From the NCBI RefSeq assembly GCF_902706605.1, contig NZ_CACSLH010000014.1, positions 1 through 64,000 of the forward strand: 64,000 bases of DNA, in the 5' to 3' direction. Under the pieces are notes generated by a model. It was not told where the DNA came from and did no database searches. It saw nothing but the letters and a program-made list of their open reading frames with translations. The number at the start of each line of letters is the position of its first letter. Positions within the stretch are counted from its first letter, which is position 1. A program made the translations under genes and the position numbers. Source of the DNA: Enterococcus sp. CSURQ0835 (GTDB lineage Bacteria; Bacillota; Bacilli; Lactobacillales; Enterococcaceae). Shown here in pieces: positions 27,023 to 36,363 of the stretch.

Positions 27023-28060
27023 ATGGTAAATCAAAGTAAAAAAGTCCTAATACTTTTATTAGCGCTTTTTGGCACGACCTTAGCTGCGCCACAATTCGTC
27101 CATGCAGTCGAAGAATCACCTGGAGATTTCGGGGTGAAAGCCGAGCTGCCAGATAATCAAATCGATAAAAATATTAGTTATTTTGATTTGCTGGTAACGC
27201 CAGGACAAGAACAAACAATCAATGTAGTTGTACATAACGGCGCAGCTCAAGAGCGGACATTCGAAGTAAATGTCAATCCAGCTGTGACCAGTGATGGTGG
27301 AACCATCGATTACGGGCAAAAAGATGCCAAGTTAGATAAGACAGTGCCTTTTGATGTGCGTAAAGCAGTGACGTTAGAAAATAATGAAGTGACAGTCGGT
27401 GCGAATGCTGAAGCAAAAGTACCCGTCACGATCAAAGTGCCAAATAAAACTTTCAAAGGCCGCGTGTTAGCCGGTGTAAATGTCAGTCCGAAAGAGGCGG
27501 AGACGACGAAAACTTCTAGTAGCGGCAATAGTGTCAGTATCAAAAATAAAATCGGCTACAATTTAGCGATCGTTTTACAACAATCAAAAGACCCGGTCAC
27601 GCCTGATTTAAAATTGTTAAGTGCAAAAGTGGCTTCGGTTAATGCTTTTCCAAATATCCAGCTGCACTTTCAAAATCCAACGGCGACGATCATCAGCGAT
27701 CTCGTGTTTTCAACGAAGATTTACTACAAAGATAAACTCTTTATCAAAAACACGTCGAATCCTTACTTAGTCGCTCCAAATTCAAATTTTCATTTGAATC
27801 TAGGATTGGATAAACAAGCCGCGCAAGCCGGTGATTATACGGCGAAAGTCACAGCGAAAGATAAAGCGGGTCATGAATGGACATTCGATCAAGACTTTAC
27901 GGTGAAAAAACAAAAAGCTGAGGCAGTCAACAAAGATTCTGTCGTCAAACCACAACAAAATAATAATTGGTTGATCATTGGTTTGCTGATCCTTGTGGTC
28001 ATAGCGTTAGGTGTAATCATCTTCTTATTGTTGAAACGGAAGAAAAAAGAGGAGGATTAA
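27023..28060 (+). CDS. WxL-interacting protein (DUF916-DUF3324)
   Basis: This 345-residue membrane-anchored surface protein has a signal peptide, a WxLIP peptidoglycan-binding domain (DUF916, about residues 33-155, FGVKAELPDNQIDKN) and a host/WxL-binding domain (DUF3324, about 165-300, GYNLAIVLQQS). One membrane helix near residue 318 (WLIIGLLILVVIALGVI) precedes a Lys-rich tail. It should tether WxL proteins at the cell surface. It lies four bases from the next gene, in the same operon. Confidence 0.92.
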   Translation: MVNQSKKVLILLLALFGTTLAAPQFVHAVEESPGDFGVKAELPDNQIDKNISYFDLLVTPGQEQTINVVVHNGAAQERTFEVNVNPAVTSDGGTIDYGQKDAKLDKTVPFDVRKAVTLENNEVTVGANAEAKVPVTIKVPNKTFKGRVLAGVNVSPKEAETTKTSSSGNSVSIKNKIGYNLAIVLQQSKDPVTPDLKLLSAKVASVNAFPNIQLHFQNPTATIISDLVFSTKIYYKDKLFIKNTSNPYLVAPNSNFHLNLGLDKQAAQAGDYTAKVTAKDKAGHEWTFDQDFTVKKQKAEAVNKDSVVKPQQNNNWLIIGLLILVVIALGVIIFLLLKRKKKEED

Positions 28061-28063
28061 AAG

Positions 28064-28522
28064 ATGAAAGGGAAAACAGTCAGAAAAATCGTTGTTAGCT
28101 TAATGGTTGCCGGTCTGTTTGCCCCCTTGACTTCTTTTGCTGAAACCATCGAGACAACTGCCGGTATCCGATTTATTGATCCCAGCCCCGTACCCCACAA
28201 TGATCAGACGATTGATCATGGGCAAGAAGATCCTCAGTCAAGCAATAATCAAAATCAGCCGGGCTCGCATGCGGCTGTCACGACGTCAAACAATGGTCTG
28301 GCACAAAATACGCCGAATCAAAATGCGGTCTATCCCATCACTAAAGGAACAGATTCAACGGGGAACAGCTTGCTCGATCGTTTAGCTCATGCGTATCCAA
28401 AAACTGGGAGTATCGAGGACAATTGGCTTTACATCGTCGCAGGCATTGAATTGCTATTGATTTTGCTATTAGTGATCACCAAACGAGCAAAGGAGGAGAA
28501 AACGAATGAAAAAAACAGTTAA
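28064..28522 (+). CDS. Small surface protein with YPKTG sorting signal
   Basis: This 152-residue exported protein has a signal peptide (cleavage near SFAET), a low-complexity Asn/Gln-rich middle and a C-terminal sortase signal. YPKTG (about residues 110-114) is followed by a hydrophobic helix and a charged tail (KRAKEEKTNEK). The first residue of the motif is Tyr, where LPxTG has Leu. Small LPxTG proteins of this kind are regular members of WxL clusters. It overlaps the next gene by 17 bases. Confidence 0.8.
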   Translation: MKGKTVRKIVVSLMVAGLFAPLTSFAETIETTAGIRFIDPSPVPHNDQTIDHGQEDPQSSNNQNQPGSHAAVTTSNNGLAQNTPNQNAVYPITKGTDSTGNSLLDRLAHAYPKTGSIEDNWLYIVAGIELLLILLLVITKRAKEEKTNEKNS

Positions 28523-30983
28523 ACTCTTGCTGACTTTAGTCGTTTTTTCTGTGACTTTGCTGGTGGGGGTGAGAGGACTTGCAGCGGATGCGCCCAAGGT
28601 TTGGCCCACGGCACCATTAAGTCCAAGCACTGAATTTAATTTTTTAGGTTTACATTTATCTGGTACGGCAATTTCACAATCAAAAAGTGTTCAACCGTCT
28701 CTTACAACTAAATATACGCCTGAGCCTAATCAAAGTGATCCGTGGAAAGGCGGTACATTTAACGTTAATTGGTCTGACCAAGTAGATATTGCAGATGGAA
28801 TCGGCAATTATGCTTCAGCACCACTTTATGGTTTTTCTTTTGTAGCCCACGTTAACTTATCACCAAACGTGACAGCTGATGATGTGTTGAATAGCATCGA
28901 TTATCAAACAGCCTATTTAAAGATCGCAAATACGGATTTCCAATTGACATCAGATAATTTTGAAAAAATTGGTGATCACACGTTGCGCTTAACTTTGCGC
29001 CCGTGGAACGCTAAAAACTTATTGGGTGGAATTTGGAATTTGATCGTAAGTGGCGGCTTGAAAAAAAGTTTACCAGTCAATTTTAATGTAAACGTTGATG
29101 TTGCAAAAATGACAGAAATGGGTGCAACGGATGATACTTCTCCCAATAAAATGTTGACAAAAGGAAAGTTTCCTCCCGCTCAAGATAAGAAGTTTACGAT
29201 GAGCGTTGATTTTTATGGCGCTGATCAGATTCATGAAGGGGCTGTAGGAATTTTAGGTCAGGCACCGTCTGGACGTGTTTACGCCAAACTCGACAGTCAA
29301 GGCAACATCATCCCTAGCAATCGCGTCTCGGCTTCAGTGGATACATGGAATAGTTATCTCTCTCCGGTCGACAATAAAAATGAATTTAATACGAATAAAG
29401 ATGACAGTGAAGTCGTCTCAGGCAGTAATTTGAATTTGCCAGGTTCCTTTGGTGCACGAACATTGACGCCAAAACTTTCTGAAGGGGACTTTGCAGATTT
29501 AGATCAAGCCGATTCCCATCGATTTGATCGCGTCGTAAATTATTATACGAAAGAAAATGAAACGGCTGGCGCAAATGTTTCTCATACGCCGAATAAAACT
29601 AGTGGCTTGAATACGCCGACTGCGATTACTTATTCGGGGAATGATGCACAAGGCACGCCACTTTCACCAGTTGCTTTGACTGTCAATGATGCACACGAAA
29701 ACAATGGTGAGATGACGATCGATAATTTGAAAAATAATGTGGATGATCATGGTATCTTTTCGGGCACAGCGATCCAAGCTGGACAGCCTTATCCGGTCGA
29801 AGCTAGTTGGACAGCACCTTATTTGAAAACAGGTCAGATCCACTATCGCTTAATTGATGCCACTAATAATAAACCGATCGCAGGTTATGAAGATAAAGTC
29901 TTTGCGGACGTTAAAAATACATCCGATAATACGGCGACACATTCGGCTTCCATGATGTTGCCGCCGCTACCGAAAGGACAGTACTTCTTCGACTTTAAAT
30001 TAGTCGATGATTACGATCCTGACGCTAGCTTATGGAACTGGCAGATTCCTGAAAAAATGCCTTACACACCGATGATCACCGTGACCGATGTACCAAAAAT
30101 TTCAGGTACCAATACATTGACTGATCTTGATACGAAAAAATCAGGCGATCAATTGACAGCCTATGCGGGCAATAAAATGCAAGAGACTGTTAATTATACT
30201 GTTGATGACATGTCCAATGGAAAATTGTCGAATCAAAAAATCTTAGTTGGGATTCCGAATCATACTACTTACGTCAAAGATAGTTTGACGTTTGAAGTTA
30301 ACGGAAAAAAAGTCGATGTGACACCAACGACAGATGGTTCGACTATGACTATTCTGGTCAATGAAGAATTAAAAGCCGGTGCCAAGCTCACGGTAAATTA
30401 TCAATACACAGTTGATCAAGTCCAAAAAGTCGACATCCAGACGTTACATCCACAGTTTGCGGCAAATGTGACCGTTGATTCTGGAAATGGTCAGTCGCAG
30501 ATGACTTTAGCTCCGGTTATCTTGAATAATTTCACTTTCCATGTACCAGGCGAGGAGTTCAAGTTTTCGAAAGTGCCCGCGAATTTTACCTTTGGGAAGA
30601 ACATTACGAAACCTTATATACCAGTTGAGTTACCGATGCAAAGTTCTGATTTTTCATTTGATGTAGTGAATACTCGGGTCGGAACAAATTCAGATCATTG
30701 GCAGATCACGGCTGCGTTAAGTAAGGAATTCCAAACGACAGATGGTTCTGTCTTGCTGGGTGCAAAATTATTTTTCAATCAAGCTGGTAAAAAAGTTGAG
30801 ATTGGAAAAGATAGCGCGAGTCCGATCTATACCTACGATGGCCAACAGAAAGGTGAAATCCCCGTCACCTTTTCTGATCAAGATAAATTGAGCTTGCAAG
30901 TTCCACCTGATCCGAACATTCAAACAGATACGCCTTATACTGGTGAGATCAATTGGCAATTGACTAATGGACCAGGTGAGTAG
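28506..30983 (+). CDS. Large WxL-domain surface protein
   Basis: This 825-residue exported protein has a signal peptide to about residue 27 (GLAADAPK), a long beta-rich extracellular region and a repeat-like DUF11/adhesin-type segment near residues 535-650 (NKMQETVNYTVDD, VGIPNHTTYVKDS). The C-terminal WxL domain (about 680-825) has the motifs HWQIT and INWQL. It probably acts as an adhesin or matrix-binding protein held by the WxL complex. AAAGGAGGAG precedes the start. It is the last gene of the cluster. Confidence 0.88.
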   Translation: MKKTVKLLLTLVVFSVTLLVGVRGLAADAPKVWPTAPLSPSTEFNFLGLHLSGTAISQSKSVQPSLTTKYTPEPNQSDPWKGGTFNVNWSDQVDIADGIGNYASAPLYGFSFVAHVNLSPNVTADDVLNSIDYQTAYLKIANTDFQLTSDNFEKIGDHTLRLTLRPWNAKNLLGGIWNLIVSGGLKKSLPVNFNVNVDVAKMTEMGATDDTSPNKMLTKGKFPPAQDKKFTMSVDFYGADQIHEGAVGILGQAPSGRVYAKLDSQGNIIPSNRVSASVDTWNSYLSPVDNKNEFNTNKDDSEVVSGSNLNLPGSFGARTLTPKLSEGDFADLDQADSHRFDRVVNYYTKENETAGANVSHTPNKTSGLNTPTAITYSGNDAQGTPLSPVALTVNDAHENNGEMTIDNLKNNVDDHGIFSGTAIQAGQPYPVEASWTAPYLKTGQIHYRLIDATNNKPIAGYEDKVFADVKNTSDNTATHSASMMLPPLPKGQYFFDFKLVDDYDPDASLWNWQIPEKMPYTPMITVTDVPKISGTNTLTDLDTKKSGDQLTAYAGNKMQETVNYTVDDMSNGKLSNQKILVGIPNHTTYVKDSLTFEVNGKKVDVTPTTDGSTMTILVNEELKAGAKLTVNYQYTVDQVQKVDIQTLHPQFAANVTVDSGNGQSQMTLAPVILNNFTFHVPGEEFKFSKVPANFTFGKNITKPYIPVELPMQSSDFSFDVVNTRVGTNSDHWQITAALSKEFQTTDGSVLLGAKLFFNQAGKKVEIGKDSASPIYTYDGQQKGEIPVTFSDQDKLSLQVPPDPNIQTDTPYTGEINWQLTNGPGE

Positions 30984-30991
30984 CCCAACTC

Positions 30992-31046
30992 AAAAAAAAT
31001 ACTGCGACGACTTCTCCCTAAAGTTGTCCGCAGTATTTTTTTTTTG
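30992..31046 (+). terminator. Terminator of the WxL cluster
   Basis: The AATACTGCG(A)CGACTT / AAGTTGTCCGCAGTATT hairpin is followed by a ten-base T-run. Confidence 0.85.
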
Positions 31047-31081
31047 AGATGAGGGAAGGAAACTTGGGATTTTAATGTTTC

Positions 31082-31131
31082 TATGATATTTAGTGTCCGT
31101 ACTTATTTGAGTAACAACACTAAATATCGTA
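31082..31131. repeat. 15-bp inverted repeat upstream of the PTS operon
   Basis: TATGATATTTAGTGT and ACACTAAATATCGTA are reverse complements with one mismatch, around a 20-base loop. No T-run follows. The 540-base gap 31047-31585 otherwise shows AT-rich DNA, a cre-like site and no gene. Confidence 0.5.
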
Positions 31132-31420
31132 GGAACTCTTTTGTTCGGTTAATTTGTGAAATAAGAAAAGAGATATTTGCTTTTTTACGGATGATAATAA
31201 TTTAGAAAAATAAAAATAACGATCTGCTTTGATTGGAAGTAAATCCAAGAAAAATTATCTTCTATATGATAAGTTCTGTTTATCTGCGGAAAATGTCTGA
31301 TTTTTTCGATAAAGTGTAGGATTTTAATTCACAATTTTTGTTATTTCTATTCTCTGATGGATCTAGAGTACCATATTACATAAATAACAGTAAATAAATT
31401 GGGAGCAAAATAAGTAGAAA

Positions 31421-31434
31421 TGTAAGCGCTTTAG
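31421..31434 (+). promoter_or_regulatory. cre-like (CcpA) site upstream of the PTS operon
   Basis: TGTAAGCGCTTTAG matches 12 of 14 positions of the catabolite-responsive element TGWAANCGNTNWCA. It lies 150 bases before the EIIA start, where CcpA would repress the operon when glucose is present. Confidence 0.6.
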
Positions 31435-31585
31435 TAATAAGCTGTGCTTGTGAAAGGGGATGTGAGATTGATTAACTAAGAAAATTTGGTCACTTTAGAA
31501 ATTGCTCAAAGTATTGAAAAAAATGAGTAATGCTTTGCTGGGTTTTGACCGAGCTTTTGAAGGTGAAAAAGGGGTGATGAAGAAA

Positions 31586-32071
31586 ATGAAAGATGAACTA
31601 GAAGAAAAAAAGCTGAGTGACTATATCAAAGAGCCACTTATTTTTGTGCAAGCTGACTTTAAAACGAGTGAGGAATTATTTGAACAATTGTATCACGAAG
31701 CAAAATCACTCGGCTGGGTAACCGATGATTTTCTAGAGCGGATCAAAGTGCGGGAAGCAAACTTTCCAACCGGGCTCCAATTAGTGAATCTCGGCGCTGC
31801 GATCCCACATACAGATGCAGAATGTGTGTTGAATGAATTTGTGGCAGTCATTACAAATGGCAATAAGATCCCTTTCAAACGGATGGATGACAGTAATCAA
31901 ATCGTTGAGTCGGATGTCGAATTTGTCTTAGGATTGAATCAGCCGCATGCACAATTGGCCATGCTCCAATCGTTGATGGGTGTTTTACAAAACGAGAGCC
32001 TTTTATCAGAATTATTATTGGCTTCAACACCGCAAGAAGTAATCGAGATTTTTCAAAGAAATGACTTATAA
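31586..32071 (+). CDS. PTS EIIA component, galactitol type
   Basis: This 161-residue EIIA domain of the fructose/mannitol superfamily (GatA-like) has the phosphorylation-site histidine in the motif AAIPHTDAE. It accepts phosphate from HPr and passes it to the EIIB encoded next. The frame opens at a TTG (31502), but 31586 is preferred because GGGGTGA lies eight bases upstream; 31577 is too close. It is the first gene of a four-gene polyol operon. Confidence 0.85.
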   Translation: MKDELEEKKLSDYIKEPLIFVQADFKTSEELFEQLYHEAKSLGWVTDDFLERIKVREANFPTGLQLVNLGAAIPHTDAECVLNEFVAVITNGNKIPFKRMDDSNQIVESDVEFVLGLNQPHAQLAMLQSLMGVLQNESLLSELLLASTPQEVIEIFQRNDL

Positions 32072-32098
32072 GAATAATTATTAAAGGAGAGACTTAGC

Positions 32099-32398
32099 AT
32101 GAAAAAGATCAAAGTTTTAGTTGCCTGTGGTGCCGGGATCGCAACCTCGACAGTGGTGATGCAAAAAGTGGAAAATTTGTTAAGTGAAAACGGTGTAGAT
32201 GCGGATGTACAACAAATTAAAATTGCGGAAGCTGCATCAAAACAAGATGACGCTGATATGTTGATTTCAACAACTATTTTGCCAACGGAATATAGAATTC
32301 CAGCTGTTACTGCTTTGGGTTATATCAGTGGTGTTGGGATGGATAAATTAGATCAAAAGGTCTTAGACATAGCTAGAAAGGCAGCTTCAGAGAGATAG
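32099..32398 (+). CDS. PTS EIIB component, galactitol type
   Basis: This 99-residue soluble EIIB of the galactitol/lactose-like fold has phosphocysteine Cys10 in the N-terminal loop VACGAGIATSTVV. It transfers phosphate from EIIA to the sugar bound at EIIC. AAAGGAGAG precedes the start. Confidence 0.9.
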   Translation: MKKIKVLVACGAGIATSTVVMQKVENLLSENGVDADVQQIKIAEAASKQDDADMLISTTILPTEYRIPAVTALGYISGVGMDKLDQKVLDIARKAASER

Positions 32399-32419
32399 AC
32401 ATGGAGAGGAGGAGAAGTG

Positions 32420-33691
32420 ATGAAAGCGATCAACGATGTAGTACAGTATGTTTTAAACTTAGGGCCTTCTGTAATGCTTCCGATCATGATTTTGATTATT
32501 GCCTTAATTTTTAGAGTGCCTTTTAGTAAAGCTTTGAGATCAGGATTAACGATTGGTATTGGTTTTGTAGGAATTAACTTAGTTATTGGTGTCTTATCAG
32601 ACAACTTAGGCCCCGCTGCCCAAGCGATGGTAAAGAGATTTGGATTTCATTTAACGGTTATCGATACTGGTTGGCCTTCAGCGGCTTCAGCGGCGTGGGC
32701 AGCTCCTGTTTCTGCTGTTTTGATCCCTATTTGTTTGTTTGTGAATGTAGCACTTTTACTGTCGAAAGTAACGAAAACATTAGATATTGATTTATGGAAT
32801 TATTGGCATTTTATTGCAGCAGGAGCAACGGGTTATATTGTGACGAATGGTAATTGGATTTTTTCAATTATTTGTGCGGTGATTTATGAAATCGCATGTT
32901 TGATTATTGCGGATAAGACGGCTCCATTAGTAGCGAAGTTTTACGGGCTTGAAGGCGTAAGTCTGCCTACTGGCTCTACTGATGCCTTCGGGTTAGTAGG
33001 TATTCCTATTGGCATACTTATTAGTAAAATTCCGGGACTTAATAAATTACACGCTGACCCGGAATCGATTCAAAAAAGATTTGGTATTTTTGGTGAGCCG
33101 ATGATGATGGGAATCATTATTGGCGCTGCGATTGCTGCTTTAGGTGGATATGATATCGGCGGAATCATGAAGATGGGTATCAATATGGGTGCCGTCATGT
33201 TCTTGATGCCACGAATGGTTAAGATTTTGATGGAGGGGTTAATTCCTATTTCCGAATCAGCACGTGACTTTTTACAAAAACGCTGGGGAGATCGCGAGAT
33301 TTACTTAGGGATGGATGCGGCCATTACGACGGGGCATCCTGCTAACTTAGCAACGGGATTATTGTTAGTTCCAATCACCTTGTTTTTAGCAGTTGTGTTG
33401 CCAGGTAATAAAGTTTTGCCTTTTGGTGATTTAGCCACTATTCCTTTCTACGTTTCTTTGATTGTTGCGCATCGTAAAGCAAATATTGTTCAATCTGTTA
33501 TTACAGGTACTGTTGTAATCGCTTTCGCATTGTGGATGGCGACGAACTTCGCTCCTGTTCATACGGAGATGATGAGAGGGGTATACAAGTTTCCGAAGGG
33601 TGCTACGATGGTATCGACTCTAGACATGGGGGGGAATTTCTTGAATTGGGTTATTTTGAAGTTTTCACAATTATTTGCCGGGGTTCTTTAA
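32420..33691 (+). CDS. PTS EIIC component, galactitol type
   Basis: This 423-residue sugar-channel protein has about ten to twelve membrane segments and is of the GatC family (LGPSVMLPIMILIIALIFRVPF at the N-terminus, DTGWPSAASAAWAAPVSA near residue 80, and GHPANLATGLLLVPITL late in the protein). It imports and phosphorylates a polyol, by homology galactitol or a related hexitol/pentitol. ATG 32420 follows AGGAGGAG; GTG 32417 is one codon earlier. Confidence 0.9.
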   Translation: MKAINDVVQYVLNLGPSVMLPIMILIIALIFRVPFSKALRSGLTIGIGFVGINLVIGVLSDNLGPAAQAMVKRFGFHLTVIDTGWPSAASAAWAAPVSAVLIPICLFVNVALLLSKVTKTLDIDLWNYWHFIAAGATGYIVTNGNWIFSIICAVIYEIACLIIADKTAPLVAKFYGLEGVSLPTGSTDAFGLVGIPIGILISKIPGLNKLHADPESIQKRFGIFGEPMMMGIIIGAAIAALGGYDIGGIMKMGINMGAVMFLMPRMVKILMEGLIPISESARDFLQKRWGDREIYLGMDAAITTGHPANLATGLLLVPITLFLAVVLPGNKVLPFGDLATIPFYVSLIVAHRKANIVQSVITGTVVIAFALWMATNFAPVHTEMMRGVYKFPKGATMVSTLDMGGNFLNWVILKFSQLFAGVL

Positions 33692-33749
33692 TTAAGTAGG
33701 TGAAATTCTAAAAATAAGGATTTATATTTTGATAAGGGGATGTTGTTTT

Positions 33750-34796
33750 ATGAAAGCAGCACTTTTAGAAGGGTTAAATAAATTTGAGGTAACGGACATT
33801 GAAAAACCTAAACCCAAAGAAAATGAAGTGCTTGTAAAGGTAAAGGCGGCAGGTATTTGTGGATCGGATATTCATAAAATGCGGACGGAATGGAAATATG
33901 CATTGCCTATGGTAACAGGGCATGAATTTTCAGGTGTAGTGGAGGAAGTTGGATCAAACGTAACAAATGTAAGTGTAAATGATCGAGTTACTGTGGTACC
34001 TTTTATCCCTTGTTATGAGTGTCCCTATTGTAAAGCAGGCAAGTTCCAATTATGCGAGAACTATCAAATGATCGGATCACACCGCTATGGTGGTTTCGAA
34101 GAATACGCAGTTGTACCAGATACGAATGTCATAAACATTGGAGACAAGATTAGTTTTGAAGAAGCAGCGATGATTGAACCCTTAGCTGTGGCGGCGCATG
34201 GCGTCATGGGGATTGAGCCTCACATTGGAGATACAGTTGCCGTATTCGGTCTAGGAACAATTGGGATTCTAACCACTCAATGGTTGCGTTTAGCGGGTGT
34301 TAAAAAAATTATCGGGATTGATATTGATCCTTTTAAACTAGAAGAAGCAAAAGAATATGGGGTCACGGATACAATCAACTCCTTAGAAGAACCTTTAGAA
34401 GAAAGAATATTTGAACTGACGAACAATATGGGTGTGGATATTGCGTTAGAGTGTGCGGGATCAAAAATTACTGAGGAACAATGTTTATTGATAACCCGAA
34501 AAGGTGGGAAAATCGGCTATCAAGGGATTGCGTATTCTGATGTACTTTTGCATCAACGAGCGTTTGAAAATATTTTCCGCCGAGAGTATGAGATTAAAGG
34601 ATTTTGGAATTCCTATTCTGCGCCATTTCCGGGTAAAGAGTGGGTACATTCAGTTGAGTTCATTGAGCAAGGCAAGATAGAGCTTAAAAGTTTAATTTCC
34701 CATCGATTTAAATTGCAAGATATTCAGAGTGCGTTTAACTTAACTGTGAATCAAGAGGAGTCGTATAACAAAGTCATGATATTGCCGGAAAGCTAA
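33750..34796 (+). CDS. Zinc-dependent polyol-phosphate dehydrogenase (GatD-like)
   Basis: This 348-residue medium-chain dehydrogenase has the catalytic zinc Cys in AAGICGSDIH, the GHEFSGVV helix, and the structural zinc Cys cluster (CYECPYCKAGKFQLC, about residues 89-103). The NAD motif is FGLGTIGILT near 170. It resembles galactitol-1-phosphate 5-dehydrogenase and would oxidise the phosphorylated polyol delivered by the PTS. The start at 33750 follows AAGGGGAT. It is the last gene of the operon. No kinase or aldolase is encoded with it. Confidence 0.85.
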   Translation: MKAALLEGLNKFEVTDIEKPKPKENEVLVKVKAAGICGSDIHKMRTEWKYALPMVTGHEFSGVVEEVGSNVTNVSVNDRVTVVPFIPCYECPYCKAGKFQLCENYQMIGSHRYGGFEEYAVVPDTNVINIGDKISFEEAAMIEPLAVAAHGVMGIEPHIGDTVAVFGLGTIGILTTQWLRLAGVKKIIGIDIDPFKLEEAKEYGVTDTINSLEEPLEERIFELTNNMGVDIALECAGSKITEEQCLLITRKGGKIGYQGIAYSDVLLHQRAFENIFRREYEIKGFWNSYSAPFPGKEWVHSVEFIEQGKIELKSLISHRFKLQDIQSAFNLTVNQEESYNKVMILPES

Positions 34797-34870
34797 CTGG
34801 AGGCGTATTTAACAAGTAATGGTAAAATCAAAGTTATGTTGGAATTAACCCTTGATAAATTTTAAAGTTA

Positions 34871-34911
34871 AAACGTGGTCACTAACTAATAAACGGTGAC
34901 CACGTTTTTTG
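34871..34911. terminator. Terminator after the polyol operon
   Basis: AACGTGGTCAC and GTGACCACGTT form an 11-bp stem with a T-run on the + side and a short T-run on the - side. It can also end the LacI transcript. Confidence 0.85.
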
Positions 34912-34967
34912 CATTGTAGATATAGAGTTATAAATCTTGTGAATCAAATGAATTTATTCAGCTTTTG

Positions 34968-35885
34968 TTAACGAATAATAAACTCATAACCAACTGGGAC
35001 TCGGGTAGTCGCTTCGGTAAATAATAAATCGACCGCTGTTTGGCCGCATTTTTTTTAATGGTGTTCGATCGTGGGAAAGTGTAAAAAATCACTGATGATC
35101 AAATTGTCGCGACCGATAAGTTTACTTTTTGTGATCGCCGGATAACTTTTCAAAATCCCAGCCGCAACGAGATCGCTATTGGTTAAGATCCCATCGCAGT
35201 GTTGGGTGGCTAAAAGTTTTCCCGCCGTCACACCAGCTGCTTCGTTGAAACAATTCCAAGCGACTTGCTCAATCGTAAAGTCAGGGAAGAATTTACGGGT
35301 GAGTTCTAAGGTGATCTGCGAGTTGTAACTGATATTTTGATCACGACCAAGCGTGACCCCGATTTTTTTGACGCCTTGATTTTTTAAATAGTGGAGAGCT
35401 TCAGTTAAAGAATCTTTGCGGTTGATGTAGGCACAAGAAAAATCAGCAACTTGTTCGCAAAATACGATCTTGCCATAATGTTGATAAGGTTTGATCAGCT
35501 CAAGTTCATTGGCGCGTGAAGTGATGACAAGTCCGTCAAAACCTTTGGCCGCAAACTCTTGTAAATAATTTTTTTCGGTCTGCGGCTCATAATTAGTTGG
35601 CAGTAAGGTGACTTTAAATCCACGGGCAAAAGCGGCTTCGATGATCCCACTCAACAATTGATCAAAATAAGGATGATCGGTGTAAGGCACGACGACCCCG
35701 ATATTTTTTGTTTGGCCGTAGCTTAAATTGCGCGCCATGTGATTGGGCACATAATCCAGTTCTTTGATCACCTTTAAGATTTCGCGGCGTTTTTGGTCAC
35801 TCACATAAGGATGATTGTTCAACACCCGTGAGACCGTTGACACCGAGTATCCCGTTTTTTTAGCAATGTCGCGAATCGTCGTCAC
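34968..35885 (-). pseudogene. LacI-family repressor interrupted by an in-frame stop
   Basis: The frame begins with a LacI helix-turn-helix (TIRDIAKKTGYSVSTVSRVLNNHPYVS) and continues through the periplasmic-binding-like sugar domain. It stops at TAA (35055-35057) after FPTIEHH, residue 276. The same frame goes on after that stop for another 28 codons (CGQTAVDLLFTEATTRVP ... YEF) to a second stop at 34968, and this is a normal LacI C-terminus. A nonsense change in a full-length gene of about 305 codons is the simplest reading. The lost segment includes the end of the effector and dimer domain. A sequencing error is possible. It shares a unit with the 91-residue gene upstream and may have controlled itself through the operator at 36264-36277. 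Confidence 0.75.
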
Positions 35886-35895
35886 AGTATCCCAC

Positions 35896-36171
35896 CTAGT
35901 TTAGCATCAGTTTTTCTTGTAAATAGTCTATCACACTCTCACCAAATTCAAAAAAAGTATATTGCGTTTCATTGACGGTAAAGCGGACTGTTTTTGCGCC
36001 AAGATAAAAATCTGCTTGTAAGTTTTCCACGAATTCGAGCGGGATCTTTTTTTTCAAGGCACGTTTGAAACCTTGATCGATTTTTAGCACTAAAGTGTCA
36101 GCGTCAAATTGCAATTGAGCAAAATAATAATCAGAATGGGTGGCAGTTAAGATGTTTACGTAAGTATTCAT
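35896..36171 (-). CDS. Small conserved-looking protein of unknown function
   Basis: This 91-residue soluble protein has no domain I recognise (begins MNTYVNILTATHSDYYFAQL). The start is well supported by AAGGAGG eight bases upstream. It is the first gene of a two-gene unit with the LacI-type repressor, 10 bases apart, and lies directly after the operator-promoter. Confidence 0.65.
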   Translation of the reverse strand: MNTYVNILTATHSDYYFAQLQFDADTLVLKIDQGFKRALKKKIPLEFVENLQADFYLGAKTVRFTVNETQYTFFEFGESVIDYLQEKLMLN

Positions 36172-36244
36172 AGTAAGTTCCTCCTTAAATTTTTACTGCT
36201 TCAAGTAAGCTGCTGTCCAGTTTGGAACGGCGCTCTTCTTGTTT

Positions 36245-36291
36245 ACGAACTTAGTATAAAGTGTGGAACGCGTTCCAGTGCAAGGAGAAAG
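36245..36291 (-). promoter_or_regulatory. Promoter with LacI-type operator
   Basis: The perfect 14-bp palindrome TGGAACGCGTTCCA (36264-36277) lies between TTGCAC (-35) and TATACT (-10) on the minus strand, about 19 bases apart. A half-site-like copy (TTTGGAACGGCGC) occurs near 36221. The position fits autorepression by the LacI-family protein. Confidence 0.75.
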
Positions 36292-36363
36292 TTTTCAAAG
36301 CAGAGAAATTTTTCAATAACAGGTAGAATAGAAGTAAGTTAAAGTAGAGAAAGAAGTGAATCG

